This document shows, piece after piece, positions 25,697 to 36,563 of a DNA stretch of 64,000 bases. Under the pieces are notes generated by a model that saw nothing but the letters and a program-made list of their open reading frames with translations, did no database searches and was not told the DNA's origin. The translations under genes and the position numbers were made by a program. The DNA comes from UBA183 sp050011055 (GTDB lineage: Archaea; Thermoproteota; Nitrososphaeria; Nitrososphaerales; Gagatemarchaeaceae): the NCBI GenBank assembly GCA_050011055.1, contig JBEKJV010000014.1, positions 1 through 64,000 of the forward strand, given 5' to 3'. Position 1 is the stretch's first letter; each line of letters opens with the position of its first letter.

Positions 25697-25816
25697 CTAG
25701 GTCTTCATGATTCTTCGACCTACTTTACGCTTCCTGACAGGACCCTTCCCGCCTGGCGTCTCGGCTGCGCGCCTCTTGGCCGCTTCCATCCTTCCACCTC
25801 TGCTTTTCTTTGCCAT
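25697..25816 (-). CDS. 39-residue highly basic protein with perfect Shine-Dalgarno
   Basis: A short minus-strand frame from ATG 25816 to TAG 25697: MAKKSRGGRMEAAKRR, then AAETPGGKGPVRKRKVGRR and IMKT. About a third of the residues are Lys or Arg. GGAGGTGA, full complement of the 16S 3' tail, lies nine bases upstream of the ATG, an unusual feature in a region of leaderless genes; it implies strong translation from a leadered mRNA. A TATA-like TTAAGTATTTGG about 65 bases upstream fits that. It may bind RNA or DNA, or be a small ribosome-associated protein; I recognise no family. Confidence 0.6.
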   Translation of the reverse strand: MAKKSRGGRMEAAKRRAAETPGGKGPVRKRKVGRRIMKT

Positions 25817-26117
25817 TTTTGAATTCACCTCCTCTCGTTGTATTGCCTCTTACCCTACGTATGCAGCGTAAGACCAAATACTTAACCGTAAGGTACGATG
25901 CGGACAAACTAGCACTCGCCCAAGTCAAGAAACAATTAGACACGAGCAATCATGCTCGGAGATGCGGCAACCACTTTGATTCAATTTGCGCGTGCTATGT
26001 CTTTCGGACGGAGCACAAATTGGTCGAGATGCTGAGCGGCAACATGAGACAGACAGTGGTCGAGGAGACGAAGCGATGCGATGCCAGGGGCCGCCGCTTC
26101 AACTGCTTTCAGTAGAT

Positions 26118-26354
26118 TTACCCGAGCGACTTCCTAACCAGCTCTTTCCCCTTCTTCGTCAATTTCCAATTCCCGGGAACAGAATCCGAGATTAGTTCTG
26201 CATTCTTGAGATCAGCTAGTAGCGAACGCAGATCTTCGACGTTCGAGAATTTCATCGAGCGCTGCAATATCTCCGTCTCGCTCATGGTCCAGTTGAACTC
26301 ATAGAGGAGGGAGAGAACGGCGCCAAACCATTCGGCACGCTTGTCTTCGTTCAT
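26118..26354 (-). CDS. Small winged-helix transcription regulator
   Basis: 78 residues, a single helix-turn-helix domain: SETEILQRSMKFSNVEDLRS as the recognition part, then LLADLKNAELISDS and the wing and tail WKLTKKGKELVRKSLG, as in MarR- or PadR-like minimal DNA-binding proteins. ATG 26354. Divergent from the gene at 26483. The 300 bases between its end and the basic-protein gene carry an 84-residue plus-strand frame that I do not trust. Confidence 0.65.
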   Translation of the reverse strand: MNEDKRAEWFGAVLSLLYEFNWTMSETEILQRSMKFSNVEDLRSLLADLKNAELISDSVPGNWKLTKKGKELVRKSLG

Positions 26355-26482
26355 GCCGGCTCATTCTTTCTTCGGCCGCCTTCTCTATGTGTATTGCTAT
26401 GTTTATGCATGAACCGAAGCGCATTCCCATCTTCTCTTACAATTTATATAAGCTGTGTTTGTATGACAGCTGCTGGATTAAT

Positions 26483-26776
26483 TTGTCATCAGACAAAGAA
26501 AGAGAGGTTGAGCGGGAGCGAATCACTGACAAGGGCAGAGGCGTCTCGAGGGCCGGAGCGGGCAGGGAGAGGGCGACAGTATTCAAGTCCAAGACCGGTG
26601 TCGCGGTCGTCGAAGCGACGGTAGCAAGACTCACGGGAGGCGGGAAGTTCGTGGTCCAGCCAATCGGCGGAAAGGTCGGCGTGGACGTGGGCGACCAGGT
26701 GATAATCTTCATCCTAAACAAGAAACTGCTCGGACGCAGCGCGCTGCTCGCGACCCAGACCAAAAAACATACCTAA
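26483..26776 (+). CDS. Hypothetical basic protein with a beta-rich C-terminus
   Basis: 97 residues from TTG 26483. AATTTATATAAGC at 26441-26452 is one of the best TATA boxes in the window and fits this start, whereas the longer frame from 26387 would begin before the promoter. The first 30 residues are charged (SDKEREVERERITDKGRG); the rest looks beta-rich (ATVFKSKTGVAVVEATVARL, FVVQPIGGKVGVDVGDQVII), perhaps an OB- or AbrB-like barrel. No family recognised. Confidence 0.55.
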   Translation: MSSDKEREVERERITDKGRGVSRAGAGRERATVFKSKTGVAVVEATVARLTGGGKFVVQPIGGKVGVDVGDQVIIFILNKKLLGRSALLATQTKKHT

Positions 26777-27210
26777 GCGCGCGCCATGTCTCGTCGGGGA
26801 CCCGGAGGCAGGGTCTGTCTGCCTTTTGATTGCATCTGAATGCAAAAAATACCTTGCCTCTATATACTGAGCAGCACCTATTATTGCTTGGAGGATTAAC
26901 AGGGAGGACAGCAGGTCCTCATTCTGAGGGAGGGCAGCACTCAGAGCCGAGGAAGGAGTTCGAACCTGAAGTCAAACTCTCCCCGTGGCAGACCTGTCGC
27001 ATGAGGCGAGCCACAGACAGGGTTCAAAGTCAGGATTCGCTTAGAAAATTAAGCACATACCTTCCGGCCCACCAAGGCTCAATTCAAGCTATTCTACTCG
27101 AAATAAGCTGGAATCAAGCGACTCTGCAAGGGTACTTTTCCCTCAGCGGGCAGTTGTCCGACTCTGTGCCTATGCCCTTACGAACCCATGATCAGAGCGA
27201 TTGAGGTCTC
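26777..27210. other. 434-base gap without a supported gene
   Basis: Contains a TATA-like CTCTATATACTGAG at about 26858-26870 facing right, with no convincing frame behind it, so a small RNA is possible. It also holds CCTTCCGGCCCACCA at 27060-27074, equal to the last 12 bases of the tRNA-Ile gene plus CCA, in the same orientation. A 124-codon frame across the gap is unlike a protein. Confidence 0.4.
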
Positions 27211-28026
27211 TTAGAACGGCGCGAATATCCCTACAAACACGATCCAGGCGAGAACGCTTTTCGCAACAAGGCTCAAGACGATGTACACGCGCTCGCCGTA
27301 GAGGTAGTCCTTCCACCGCCCGACACCCTTGTACTGCAGAATCATGTTGACAGCGAAGCTATTGAAGAGGACAAAATAGATGACAACGATCAGATAGACG
27401 AACGTTGGAGTTGGTAAACTGGTCGAAGTAGCCAGACCAATGAAGTTCGCGATTAGGACGATCCATGGAATCGCGCCAGATATGCACCCGATGATGAAGG
27501 CCGACCAGTCAGTCTTCTCGGTCCACTGGTTGACTTTCTCCATCAGGTACCCGAACATAATCATCATCGCGTTCAAAGCGAAAATCATTGCCAGGGACCA
27601 GAAGTCCCAAACGCCCGAGAACAAGGCTATCAGCGCGATCATTATCGAACTGGAGAAGGCGTATTCGTACCAACGATATGGGTTCATGCCTTTCGCAAGG
27701 TTCTCGTTGTACTTCTTGTTCTTGAGAAAAGCGATCGTGAGGTGAGCTACGGCAGAGATCAGGAGAAAGGATGCCAGGATCGCTCCCAGATTGCTCGCGG
27801 TGAAGAACACCTGAGGGTTGGGCGCGACCGTGAACGGCGGACTTGTGCCTGTGATCTTCCCATAGACGGTGTACACATCTCGGCTCCAGGCCAGCTTCAA
27901 CCCAAGGACTAGCATCGCCCCGCCCTGAACCAGGTGCAAGAATCCTGCGTATGTGTTGAAACGCTTGAGATAATTGAATGATATTGGAGACTTCGAGATC
28001 AGCTCGCGTCTTTCTTTGGAGTTCAA
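27211..28026 (-). CDS. Heliorhodopsin
   Basis: 271-residue seven-helix retinal protein of the heliorhodopsin family, which has an inverted membrane topology and light-sensing or regulatory rather than pumping roles. Diagnostic blocks: YRWYEYAFSSSIMIALIALFS with the counterion Glu (E121), GVWDFWSLAMIFALNAMMI, EKTDWSAFIIGCISGAIPWI, and YGERVYIVLSLVAKSVLAW with the Schiff-base Lys (K256). All key residues are intact. TTG 28026 is the start, with a TATA-like CTTCATAAATAGGC about 35 bases upstream. It lies 154 bases after kdpC in the same direction. Confidence 0.93.
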   Translation of the reverse strand: MNSKERRELISKSPISFNYLKRFNTYAGFLHLVQGGAMLVLGLKLAWSRDVYTVYGKITGTSPPFTVAPNPQVFFTASNLGAILASFLLISAVAHLTIAFLKNKKYNENLAKGMNPYRWYEYAFSSSIMIALIALFSGVWDFWSLAMIFALNAMMIMFGYLMEKVNQWTEKTDWSAFIIGCISGAIPWIVLIANFIGLATSTSLPTPTFVYLIVVIYFVLFNSFAVNMILQYKGVGRWKDYLYGERVYIVLSLVAKSVLAWIVFVGIFAPF

Positions 28027-28180
28027 GACGAACTGCTGCAGCAGCGGCGGTCGACAAGCCTATTTATGAAGTGTCCTCGCAGTGTGCTTCAAACCTAGCC
28101 AATGTGTCTGTCCAACGGCATTCTCCACTGAAGAAGAACAGAAGGGGGTCTGGCTTTGCTGCTTGCGCGACTGAAGGTCC

Positions 28181-28642
28181 CTAGGCAGTCAGGTTCTGGT
28201 ATACAGTTGGGTAAGTGTTGATCAGAATCAGATTGAGTTTCAGCACGTTCACGTAGGGGCTCCCGAATATCCAGAGCGTTCCTTCTGCGTTCTCGTTGAC
28301 AATCGAGAGGAGAGTCGCCCTAGGTAAGCCTGATGCTGAGCTCATCCCCGGCACTTGCGAGCGGGCGTCCGCCAGCGTGATGTCAGGGTCCACCCCCGAA
28401 GCGGATTGATTGGCGGCTCTGGCGTGAAACAGCTTCGGAGAATTGAAACCCTGAGCGATGAGACTGGAGCCCACGTCCCGCCCGTTCAGTTGGACGATCT
28501 CCCCGTTGGCCTGGTACGGAAGGATGACCTGGGCGATCCCTGTGACTAACAGGGGGAAGAACAGGCCGCAGAGGATGAGCGACACAAGCGCCAGTCCGAA
28601 TACAGGTCTGTAATTTGGTTTGGGATTCTCCAATTCAATCAC
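28181..28642 (-). CDS. kdpC: K+-transporting ATPase subunit C (short)
   Basis: Single-span periplasmic-side subunit of the high-affinity Kdp pump. Visible: an N-terminal membrane helix (FGLALVSLILCGLFFPLLV), AQVILPYQANGEI, GSSLIAQGFNSPKLFHARAA, SASGVDPDITLADARSQVPG and a VNVLKLNLILINTYP end. 153 residues against a usual length near 190; the missing part is the SNLGPTN-type stretch in the middle, as in some archaeal forms. It starts directly after the kdpB stop with no gap. Confidence 0.92.
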   Translation of the reverse strand: MIELENPKPNYRPVFGLALVSLILCGLFFPLLVTGIAQVILPYQANGEIVQLNGRDVGSSLIAQGFNSPKLFHARAANQSASGVDPDITLADARSQVPGMSSASGLPRATLLSIVNENAEGTLWIFGSPYVNVLKLNLILINTYPTVYQNLTA

Positions 28643-30782
<2,140 letters not shown>

Positions 30783-30796
<14 letters not shown>

Positions 30797-32438
30797 TCAC
30801 GTTCCCTTGGAAGTACGACAGAATGGGGCCGAGCGCAAGAAACGGAAAGAAGGTCAGCACGACGAGTATCAGGATGCTGCCGATGAGCACCAGCGAGAAG
30901 GTGAAGCTGTCAGTCTTAAGACCGGACACAGCGCTCCGCTTCCTGCCTATCATCGACCCTCCGAGCGCCATGAGAATGCCCATTGGGGCGTACCGGCCGA
31001 TGAATATCACGACCGCCGTGGCCACGTTGAAGAACGGCGTGTTCGCCGCTGCGCCGAGAAAGTCCGACCCATTGTTGGCGGCAGAAGTCGTGAACTCGTA
31101 GAGGATCTGAGTAAAACCGATTGAGTTGCTCCCCACACCTATGGCGGCCGCTGCGCCCGAGGCGTATGCCAGCACGGTAGGGACCAAGATGATGATGGGG
31201 TGGATGAGGAAGGCAAGCATCACAAGTTTCACGTCCCTGCTCGTGATTTTGATTCCGAGGTATTCTGGGGTCCTCCCGGACATGAGGCCTACGATGAAGA
31301 CGGTGATGACGATGTACATTATCATGTACATGAGGCCGACTCCCTTTCCTCCGGGCGTCGCCTGAATGAGCATCCCCATGAAAGCCGAGAGGATCACCAG
31401 AGGGTGCATCGCGGAGAGGCTAGCGTTGACCGAACCTGTGGTGACGGCAGTTGTCACCACGGTCCAGAAGGCGGACATGAATCCTCCTATCCTCGTCTCT
31501 ATTCCCATGCCGAGAGGCGTGGTCGGTATGAAGGCTATCGCCAAGTCGATGATGAAGAGCCCGTATGCGCCGATCAGAATCGGCCTGACTTCACGCTTCT
31601 TGCCGAGCAGCTCGCCAAAGACAAAGATGAGCGCGGTCGGGAGGAGCAGCATAAGCCCGATTTCGAGAGCGTTCGAAGCGGGGTTGGGGTTCATGAATGG
31701 GTAGGCCGAGTTCGCTCCGTAGTATCCACCCCCGTTGGTGCCAAGCTGCATAATGGCTACGAGCGAGGCGACGGGACCGACGAGTATCGACTGGGTCGCG
31801 CCCTCCACAGTGGTCACGGTCGTGTACCCACTGAGGGTCTGAGGCACGCCGAGGGCGACCAGCACCAACGCTGCCACAAGGCAGAATGGAATCAGAATGC
31901 GTGTGAGAGTCCTGACGAAGTCCACATAGAAGTTGCCCGTGTCCTTGGAACCGACGACAAAACCCCTCACCATGGCCACGCCCATGCACATCCCGGTCGC
32001 CGCGGATGTGAACTGGAGGAACTGGATGGCCGACATTTGGCTCAGATAGGACAGAGCGCTCTCGCCGGCGTAGTGCTGGAGGTTGGTGTTCGTGGCGAAC
32101 GAGACGACCGTGTTAAGGGATAGATCCCAGCTCAGGCCGGGAAAGCCCTGGGGGTTCAGGGGGAGAGAGCCCTGGAAGATTAGAATCAGGAAGGCCAACC
32201 CCATCTGAACGAGGTTGACGAGAAGCCCTGCGAGGAAGTACTCCTTCCACCCCATGCCCTGGCTGGCGTCGACTCCCACAAGTCTGTAGATGCTCTTCTC
32301 GACTGGGTCCAGGAACCTGTCGAACCGGCCGGGAATCCGCCTGTACACCCGGGCGAGATAGGGAGAAATGAGCCAAGCCAGCCCGAGAGCAGTACCCAGG
32401 ATCAGTATCAGAGAGAGAGCCTGTGCAGCATCGATCAC
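30783..32438 (-). CDS. kdpA: K+-transporting ATPase subunit A
   Basis: 551-residue channel-like K+-binding subunit of the Kdp complex, related to the Trk/Ktr superfamily. Selectivity-filter-type segments are present (ATNTNLQHYAGE, TNGGGYYGANSAYPFMNPN, TTGSVNASLSAMHP, SAANNGSDFLGA). First gene of a kdpABC operon. Start is GTG 32438 with a TATA-like CTCTAAACCG just upstream. No kdpD/kdpE sensor pair is present; the RAM-domain gene 62 bases upstream in the same direction is a candidate regulator. Confidence 0.97.
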
Positions 32439-32500
32439 GCCTTGAGACCTCGTCGGTTTAGAGCCGGTCTATTCAAGAGAGTACTCATCGTTGCAAACGC

Positions 32501-32794
32501 CTACTGACGTGTGGGTCGCGGATCCTGCGAGCCGCCATTCAACCTCGGTCCCTTGTGGGTGTGCAGGACGACTGAGCTAACTGTGCTCTTCACCCCTTTG
32601 ATTTTCATTATCTTGTTCTTCAGGATGTCCCGGAACTCTTCTATGCCGGAAGCGGACACGAGAGTGACTACGTCGAACTCCCCCGTGACTTCGTAGAGTT
32701 CCTCTAGCGTTTCAAGCTTGAAGAGCGCGGCCACAACATTGTCCATTTCCGCTGACTCCACGAAAACATCCACGAAAGCCAGAATCTTGGACAA
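32501..32794 (-). CDS. Stand-alone Lrp/AsnC ligand-binding (RAM) domain protein
   Basis: 97 residues with only the effector domain of Lrp/AsnC regulators (ILAFVDVFVESAEMDNVV, ETLEELYEVTGEFDVVTLVS, VKSTVSSVVLHTHKG) and no helix-turn-helix. Such proteins bind small ligands and may modulate full-length Lrp relatives. TTG 32794 is preceded by TATA-like GGGATATAAGACG at 32836-32848. Its position just before kdpA suggests a link to potassium-pump expression, which is inference. Confidence 0.82.
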   Translation of the reverse strand: MSKILAFVDVFVESAEMDNVVAALFKLETLEELYEVTGEFDVVTLVSASGIEEFRDILKNKIMKIKGVKSTVSSVVLHTHKGPRLNGGSQDPRPTRQ

Positions 32795-33054
32795 GTTGTC
32801 TCATCATCGCCGTTAGACGCGCCACATGCAGTCGTCTTATATCCCTTTCAGGGCTCAGGTCCCAATATTGGGAGGAGTCCTAACGTGAATCCAGCGTCTG
32901 CCTTGAGTTCCTTCATTCACCTGGTCCAGACTCCAGCCATGCCAATCGTGTCTGAATCCAGAACCTGACCCTAGTTGGACTTGCACAGTAGACTGGTCAG
33001 TTCCTGTCGTTTCCTGCAAGGAACCTTACCGTCGCAAAAGACCAAATACGTAAG

Positions 33055-33717
33055 ATGCTGTCCCGCCGGCTGATGGAGCAGAGCGAGAAGCGCCCTCGTC
33101 CGAGAATCGAGGCGCTTGCGGACCTCGTCTTTGGGCTCTCGCTCTCCATTGGGTCGATTGCATTGATTTCGACCCCTCCCGCATCTACGGGTGAGATAGG
33201 GAGCCACATAGCCGCGTTCGCGTTCACCTTCTTCATACTGATTACCGCCTGGATCATTTACACGACTGACATGTCTGTCCTGCCGATTGAAACGGCACCG
33301 ATAACATTCCTGAATGTGGGGCTGTTGCTGCTCGTGGCTCTGGTCCCCTATCTGCTCAACAGCGTCGAAGTGGTCAATCCTAGCTTGGCGCCAAGCCAGG
33401 CGTCTGCACTGAGGGACTTCTCGTCCAGCCTCTTTGCGATTGACCTCTCCGGGGTGCTCTTCATACTGGCGGCCTTCGCGCACATAATCAGCATGGAAGA
33501 GAAGAAGCTGGTCGAGCCAGCCCTAGCTACGACCTTCAGGAACGGAAGAAACAGGATGGCCGTCATTGCTCTTGTAATGGCGATCTCCATTGCACCTCAA
33601 TTCTGGCAATTGGCGTTGTTTGGTATTCCAGTGAGAATCTACCTTTGGTATCTTCCCCTTGTCAGTTATTGGTTGGGGAGGCTGTTTAGACCAGAGGACA
33701 GGGCCCACATCCCATAA
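33055..33717 (+). CDS. TMEM175-like (DUF1211) potassium channel family protein
   Basis: 220 residues, about six membrane helices. The first helix starts RIEALADLVFGLSLSIGSIAL, the position of the R...FSD motif of TMEM175 channels, here with ALAD in place of FSD. Later helices fit one DUF1211 repeat. The archaeal and bacterial relatives form K+-permeable tetramers. Divergent from the RAM/kdp operon, which makes a K+ role credible. The altered FSD motif leaves activity uncertain. ATG 33055 or ATG 33073 may be the start. Confidence 0.72.
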   Translation: MLSRRLMEQSEKRPRPRIEALADLVFGLSLSIGSIALISTPPASTGEIGSHIAAFAFTFFILITAWIIYTTDMSVLPIETAPITFLNVGLLLLVALVPYLLNSVEVVNPSLAPSQASALRDFSSSLFAIDLSGVLFILAAFAHIISMEEKKLVEPALATTFRNGRNRMAVIALVMAISIAPQFWQLALFGIPVRIYLWYLPLVSYWLGRLFRPEDRAHIP

Positions 33718-33879
33718 GGGCATGGCGTGGGTATGCGTGCACTTGTGGACACAAACACCGCTCTCCTTCGACTAGGTGAGATGCCGTGCGATGGAGGTTT
33801 GAACGTCGTTTCTCATGCTCGGTTCCTCCTTACGCGGAGGTGTACTATCGAGCTTCTTGTGCTACCGCATCAATTAAAT

Positions 33880-33913
33880 ACCCCTATTAGGGATATGCCT
33901 AATGTGTTAGGTA
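33880..33913 (+). promoter_or_regulatory. Promoter with two inverted repeats before the cupin gene
   Basis: Directly after the TATA box ATTAAATACC (33873-33882) lie CCCTATTAGGG (33882-33892) and CCTAATGTGTTAGG (33898-33911), two dyads with the same CCTA/TAGG half-sites. They straddle the expected transcription and translation start, a typical place for a repressor operator. Confidence 0.4.
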
Positions 33914-34284
33914 ACAAGACGAAGCAAGCCAACGTGAAGAAGTTCGGTAAGCCGGACGAACTGAGAAGATTCGAGAACGGGAAGGTGCAGTTGATCAACC
34001 TGAATGGTGCTACCATAGGCAGAGCAGTCCTCGAGCCAGGGTGGAAGTGGTCGAAGCACGTCAAACCCATCGCAAAGACGAAGAGTTGCGAAACTCCTCA
34101 CTTCCAGTACCATGCGACAGGAGTCCTGCATGTCAAGATGGACGACGGGACAGAGATGGAAGTGGGGCCAGGGGAGGTCTCCTATTTGCCTCCTGGACAT
34201 GATGCATGGGTCGTCGGAGCAGAGCCCGTGACTCTGATAGACTTCCAGGGTATGGCTGACTACGCGAAGGAATCCACAAAGTAG
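33895..34284 (+). CDS. Cupin-domain protein paired with a cyclase
   Basis: 129 residues from ATG 33895 (GTG 33904 also possible); the upstream frame is not protein-like and precedes the TATA box. One conserved cupin barrel: LEPGWKWSKHVKPIA, CETPHFQYHATGVLHVKMDDGTEMEVGPGEVSYLPPGHDAWVVG (given as two blocks around residues 45-110). Close relatives are often fused or adjacent to class III adenylate cyclases in actinobacteria, and here the next gene is such a cyclase, so a sensor role in cyclic-nucleotide signalling is likely. The ligand is unknown. Confidence 0.8.
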   Translation: MPNVLGNKTKQANVKKFGKPDELRRFENGKVQLINLNGATIGRAVLEPGWKWSKHVKPIAKTKSCETPHFQYHATGVLHVKMDDGTEMEVGPGEVSYLPPGHDAWVVGAEPVTLIDFQGMADYAKESTK

Positions 34285-34495
34285 CTTCGTGCAGGTTCGC
34301 GCCGGGAGAATCGATAGCGAAGGTCAAGCTGCAGGGCTTGAACACTAGCAGAACTGAGCACGGGCACTCACATGAGGATTCGCTCAGAGAATCAGGCGCA
34401 TCCTCCTGGACCTGCCTAATTCTTCTGGATTTGAGGAACGATCCAATGCAGATGCCTCCCAACGAAAGGCAGAGGAGCTAGGGTGGTCTGAGCTT

Positions 34496-35944
34496 ATGGC
34501 AGTTCAACTTCCCACAGATCTGAGAACCAAGTCGGGCAAGGAACGGACTCTCGGTGAGCGAAGAATCGGGGTGATAATGTTCACTGACATCGTGGGCTAT
34601 ACCTTGCTCGCCCCGGTAAAGGCAATGAGATTGCTCGATGAGCACCGAAGGCTTCTTCGGCCCGCTTTCGCCAGATACGAGGGACGCGAAGTAAAGACAA
34701 TCGGAGATGCCTTTCTCGTGGAGTTCGCCAGCGCGGTCAGCGCTGTCCGTTGCGCCATCGAAATACAACGTTTGGTGTCGGAACAAAACACGGGTGGAAC
34801 GACTGAGAGAATTCAACTGCGGATTGGCATTAATGTCGGCGAGGTCATCCATAGCGAGAATGATGTGTACGGTTATGCCGTAAACGTAGCTTCGCGGATT
34901 GTGTCCCTTGCGGAGCCAGGGGGCATCTGCATAAGCAAACAGGTCTATGATTTCATTTGGGACGAGGTGGACATCCAGATCGACAAGGTGGGACCCATCG
35001 AACTGAAGAACGTCAAGGTCCCGACGGACGTGTACCGGGTGGTACTCTCATGGCAGGCAATGGGTAAGCCGTTGGGTGGCGGTGGCGACGGTCCGAGCAT
35101 CTCGTCCCTCATACCCGGCCTATTCAAGCTCCACCGCCCCATCGCTGATGGAAACAGTCCACTCGTTCACACCGGTTTCGTCCTTAACACCTCCGAAGTC
35201 CACATCTTGCCTGTCATGAAGGGGTTGAGACCACGGAGGGACAGGCGGACGGGGCTTGTCCTCTATGGGGCGCTCAGCGGATACTCGTTTCTCGAGAAAT
35301 TCATGAAGACAAAGCCAAAGGACTACAGTGATCTCCTTCGGATTCCCAGCAGGGAGATTGCAGTCTGGATAGGGTCCGTGAAATTCGACAACCCAATCAG
35401 CGACCTTCTTCATGTGTTCGAGGTTACGAAATTCGGCGCCGCGCGGGTGAGTGATCGTGACATACACACTGTGGTTACGCTCGCCGATTTGGTCGGGGCT
35501 ATGAGGAACCACTCGCTCGTCTCTGACATGCGGGTGGAGCAGGTTGGCTCCCAGCCCTTGTCGATTTCATCCGACGCTGAAATCAGAGAAGCCGTCAAGA
35601 TGATGCTGAAGTTCCGGGTAAGGAGACTCTTCCCGCAGGACCGCCCTGGCGAGTTCATCTCAAGCCGATCAGTGATCGAGTTCATGTTCACTCCGGAGCG
35701 GCTTCAAGTGGCAAGAAGGAGACCGGAGGAGTGGTGTGACGCCAAGGTCTCTGTACTTGGCACACAAAGCGCCCGCGTCGTGGCTCCTGGTGCACCATTG
35801 AACGAAGCAGCAAGGATGATGGGGGACGAGCCCGATGATTGCCTTGTCTCCGAAAGTGGACTAATCATTTCTCGTTGGGACCTAGTAATGAAACCCTGGA
35901 AGCTGGGTCACCTGAGTCCTGGTGGGTCCACGGCCAAAACCTGA
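34496..35944 (+). CDS. Class III adenylate/guanylate cyclase with C-terminal CBS-like region
   Basis: 482 residues. Residues 20-190 are an apparently intact class III cyclase: metal Asp D31 in VIMFTDIVGYT, D71 in KTIGDAFLVEF, then GINVGEVIHSENDVYGYAVNVASR. A linker and a region of about 280 residues follow, with at least one CBS-like unit (ISSDAEIREAVKMMLKFRVRRLF) and a probable second, suggesting control by adenine nucleotides. It makes cAMP or cGMP in the cytoplasm; which one cannot be read. Lies 211 bases after the cupin gene; that gap holds nothing else I can name. Confidence 0.85.
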   Translation: MAVQLPTDLRTKSGKERTLGERRIGVIMFTDIVGYTLLAPVKAMRLLDEHRRLLRPAFARYEGREVKTIGDAFLVEFASAVSAVRCAIEIQRLVSEQNTGGTTERIQLRIGINVGEVIHSENDVYGYAVNVASRIVSLAEPGGICISKQVYDFIWDEVDIQIDKVGPIELKNVKVPTDVYRVVLSWQAMGKPLGGGGDGPSISSLIPGLFKLHRPIADGNSPLVHTGFVLNTSEVHILPVMKGLRPRRDRRTGLVLYGALSGYSFLEKFMKTKPKDYSDLLRIPSREIAVWIGSVKFDNPISDLLHVFEVTKFGAARVSDRDIHTVVTLADLVGAMRNHSLVSDMRVEQVGSQPLSISSDAEIREAVKMMLKFRVRRLFPQDRPGEFISSRSVIEFMFTPERLQVARRRPEEWCDAKVSVLGTQSARVVAPGAPLNEAARMMGDEPDDCLVSESGLIISRWDLVMKPWKLGHLSPGGSTAKT

Positions 35945-36115
35945 GTAAGGATGTTCACGCACGCGTACATGAGCGAAGTCCACAGCGTATGCTCAACTCA
36001 AGAGGGCGGGCGCTTACGTTGACAAGCATTAGTCAAGTACGCGACTGCACAAGTAACTGACTGTTGCGAGCATGATCCACGTACAAAGATACTGACATCC
36101 ACATCATCGTTGCGT

Positions 36116-36472
36116 TCAGCGAAACGTCTTGTTCAAAGATTTCGAGGTCAGACTTCTCCAGACTTCAGATTTCCATGGCCTCGGAGTCTGAGGGGAAGTG
36201 GCCTCTTCACGGCATTCAAATTGGCAAAACTGGTCGCCCGTCGAGACACATTCTGTCTTTTCGCATTTTACCGTCTCGCCCGTCAGCGTCTGTGCGAATC
36301 TCTCTAGGTGCCCTCTGAGGAAATCACTATTGGGCGTGCTGGCCCTGATACCCGTGCATTCAAACGCGTCGTAGGTGCGTGTCTGAATTGGCGACGCGCG
36401 TCCGATGCCACTTTGCACTTTCGAGTAAGTCAACAATAGGGTTCCTTGAACCTGAAAGTGTCGTTTGTCCAC
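36116..36472 (-). CDS. V4R-domain small protein
   Basis: 118 residues from GTG 36472. The end half reads DAFECTGIRASTPNSDFLRGHL, FAQTLTGETVKCEKTECVSTGDQFCQFECR, which matches the 4-vinyl reductase (V4R) small-molecule-binding domain with its ExxCVSxGDxxCxFE finish. The N-terminal half is shorter than usual, so it may be a minimal or eroded copy. Uses the same TATA region (36511-36521) as the ABC gene, read leftwards. V4R proteins bind hydrocarbons or tetrapyrrole precursors and often act as sensors. Confidence 0.65.
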   Translation of the reverse strand: MDKRHFQVQGTLLLTYSKVQSGIGRASPIQTRTYDAFECTGIRASTPNSDFLRGHLERFAQTLTGETVKCEKTECVSTGDQFCQFECREEATSPQTPRPWKSEVWRSLTSKSLNKTFR

Positions 36473-36510
36473 CTGACTGGGGCTACGATGAAGCGCATGA
36501 GAGTGTTTCT

Positions 36511-36521
36511 AACTTATAATG
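36511..36521. promoter_or_regulatory. Shared palindromic TATA box
   Basis: AACTTATAATG contains TTATAA, which reads the same on both strands. It is about 45 bases from GTG 36472 (V4R gene, minus) and about 27 bases from a GTG at 36544 (plus), so it can serve both directions. Confidence 0.5.
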
Positions 36522-36563
36522 ACTGAATCGTGACCTCCTGCTAGTGGGCGATCCACGAAAGCA

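Noticed and set aside
25861..26115. Plus-strand frame of 84 codons
   Set aside because: It has no promoter of its own, covers the promoter of the basic-protein gene and shows no known motif.
26830..27204. 124-codon plus-strand frame
   Set aside because: Begins upstream of the only TATA box, and its composition is not protein-like.
31200..32123. 307-codon plus-strand frame over kdpA
   Set aside because: Shadow of kdpA; low-complexity charged composition and no start signals.
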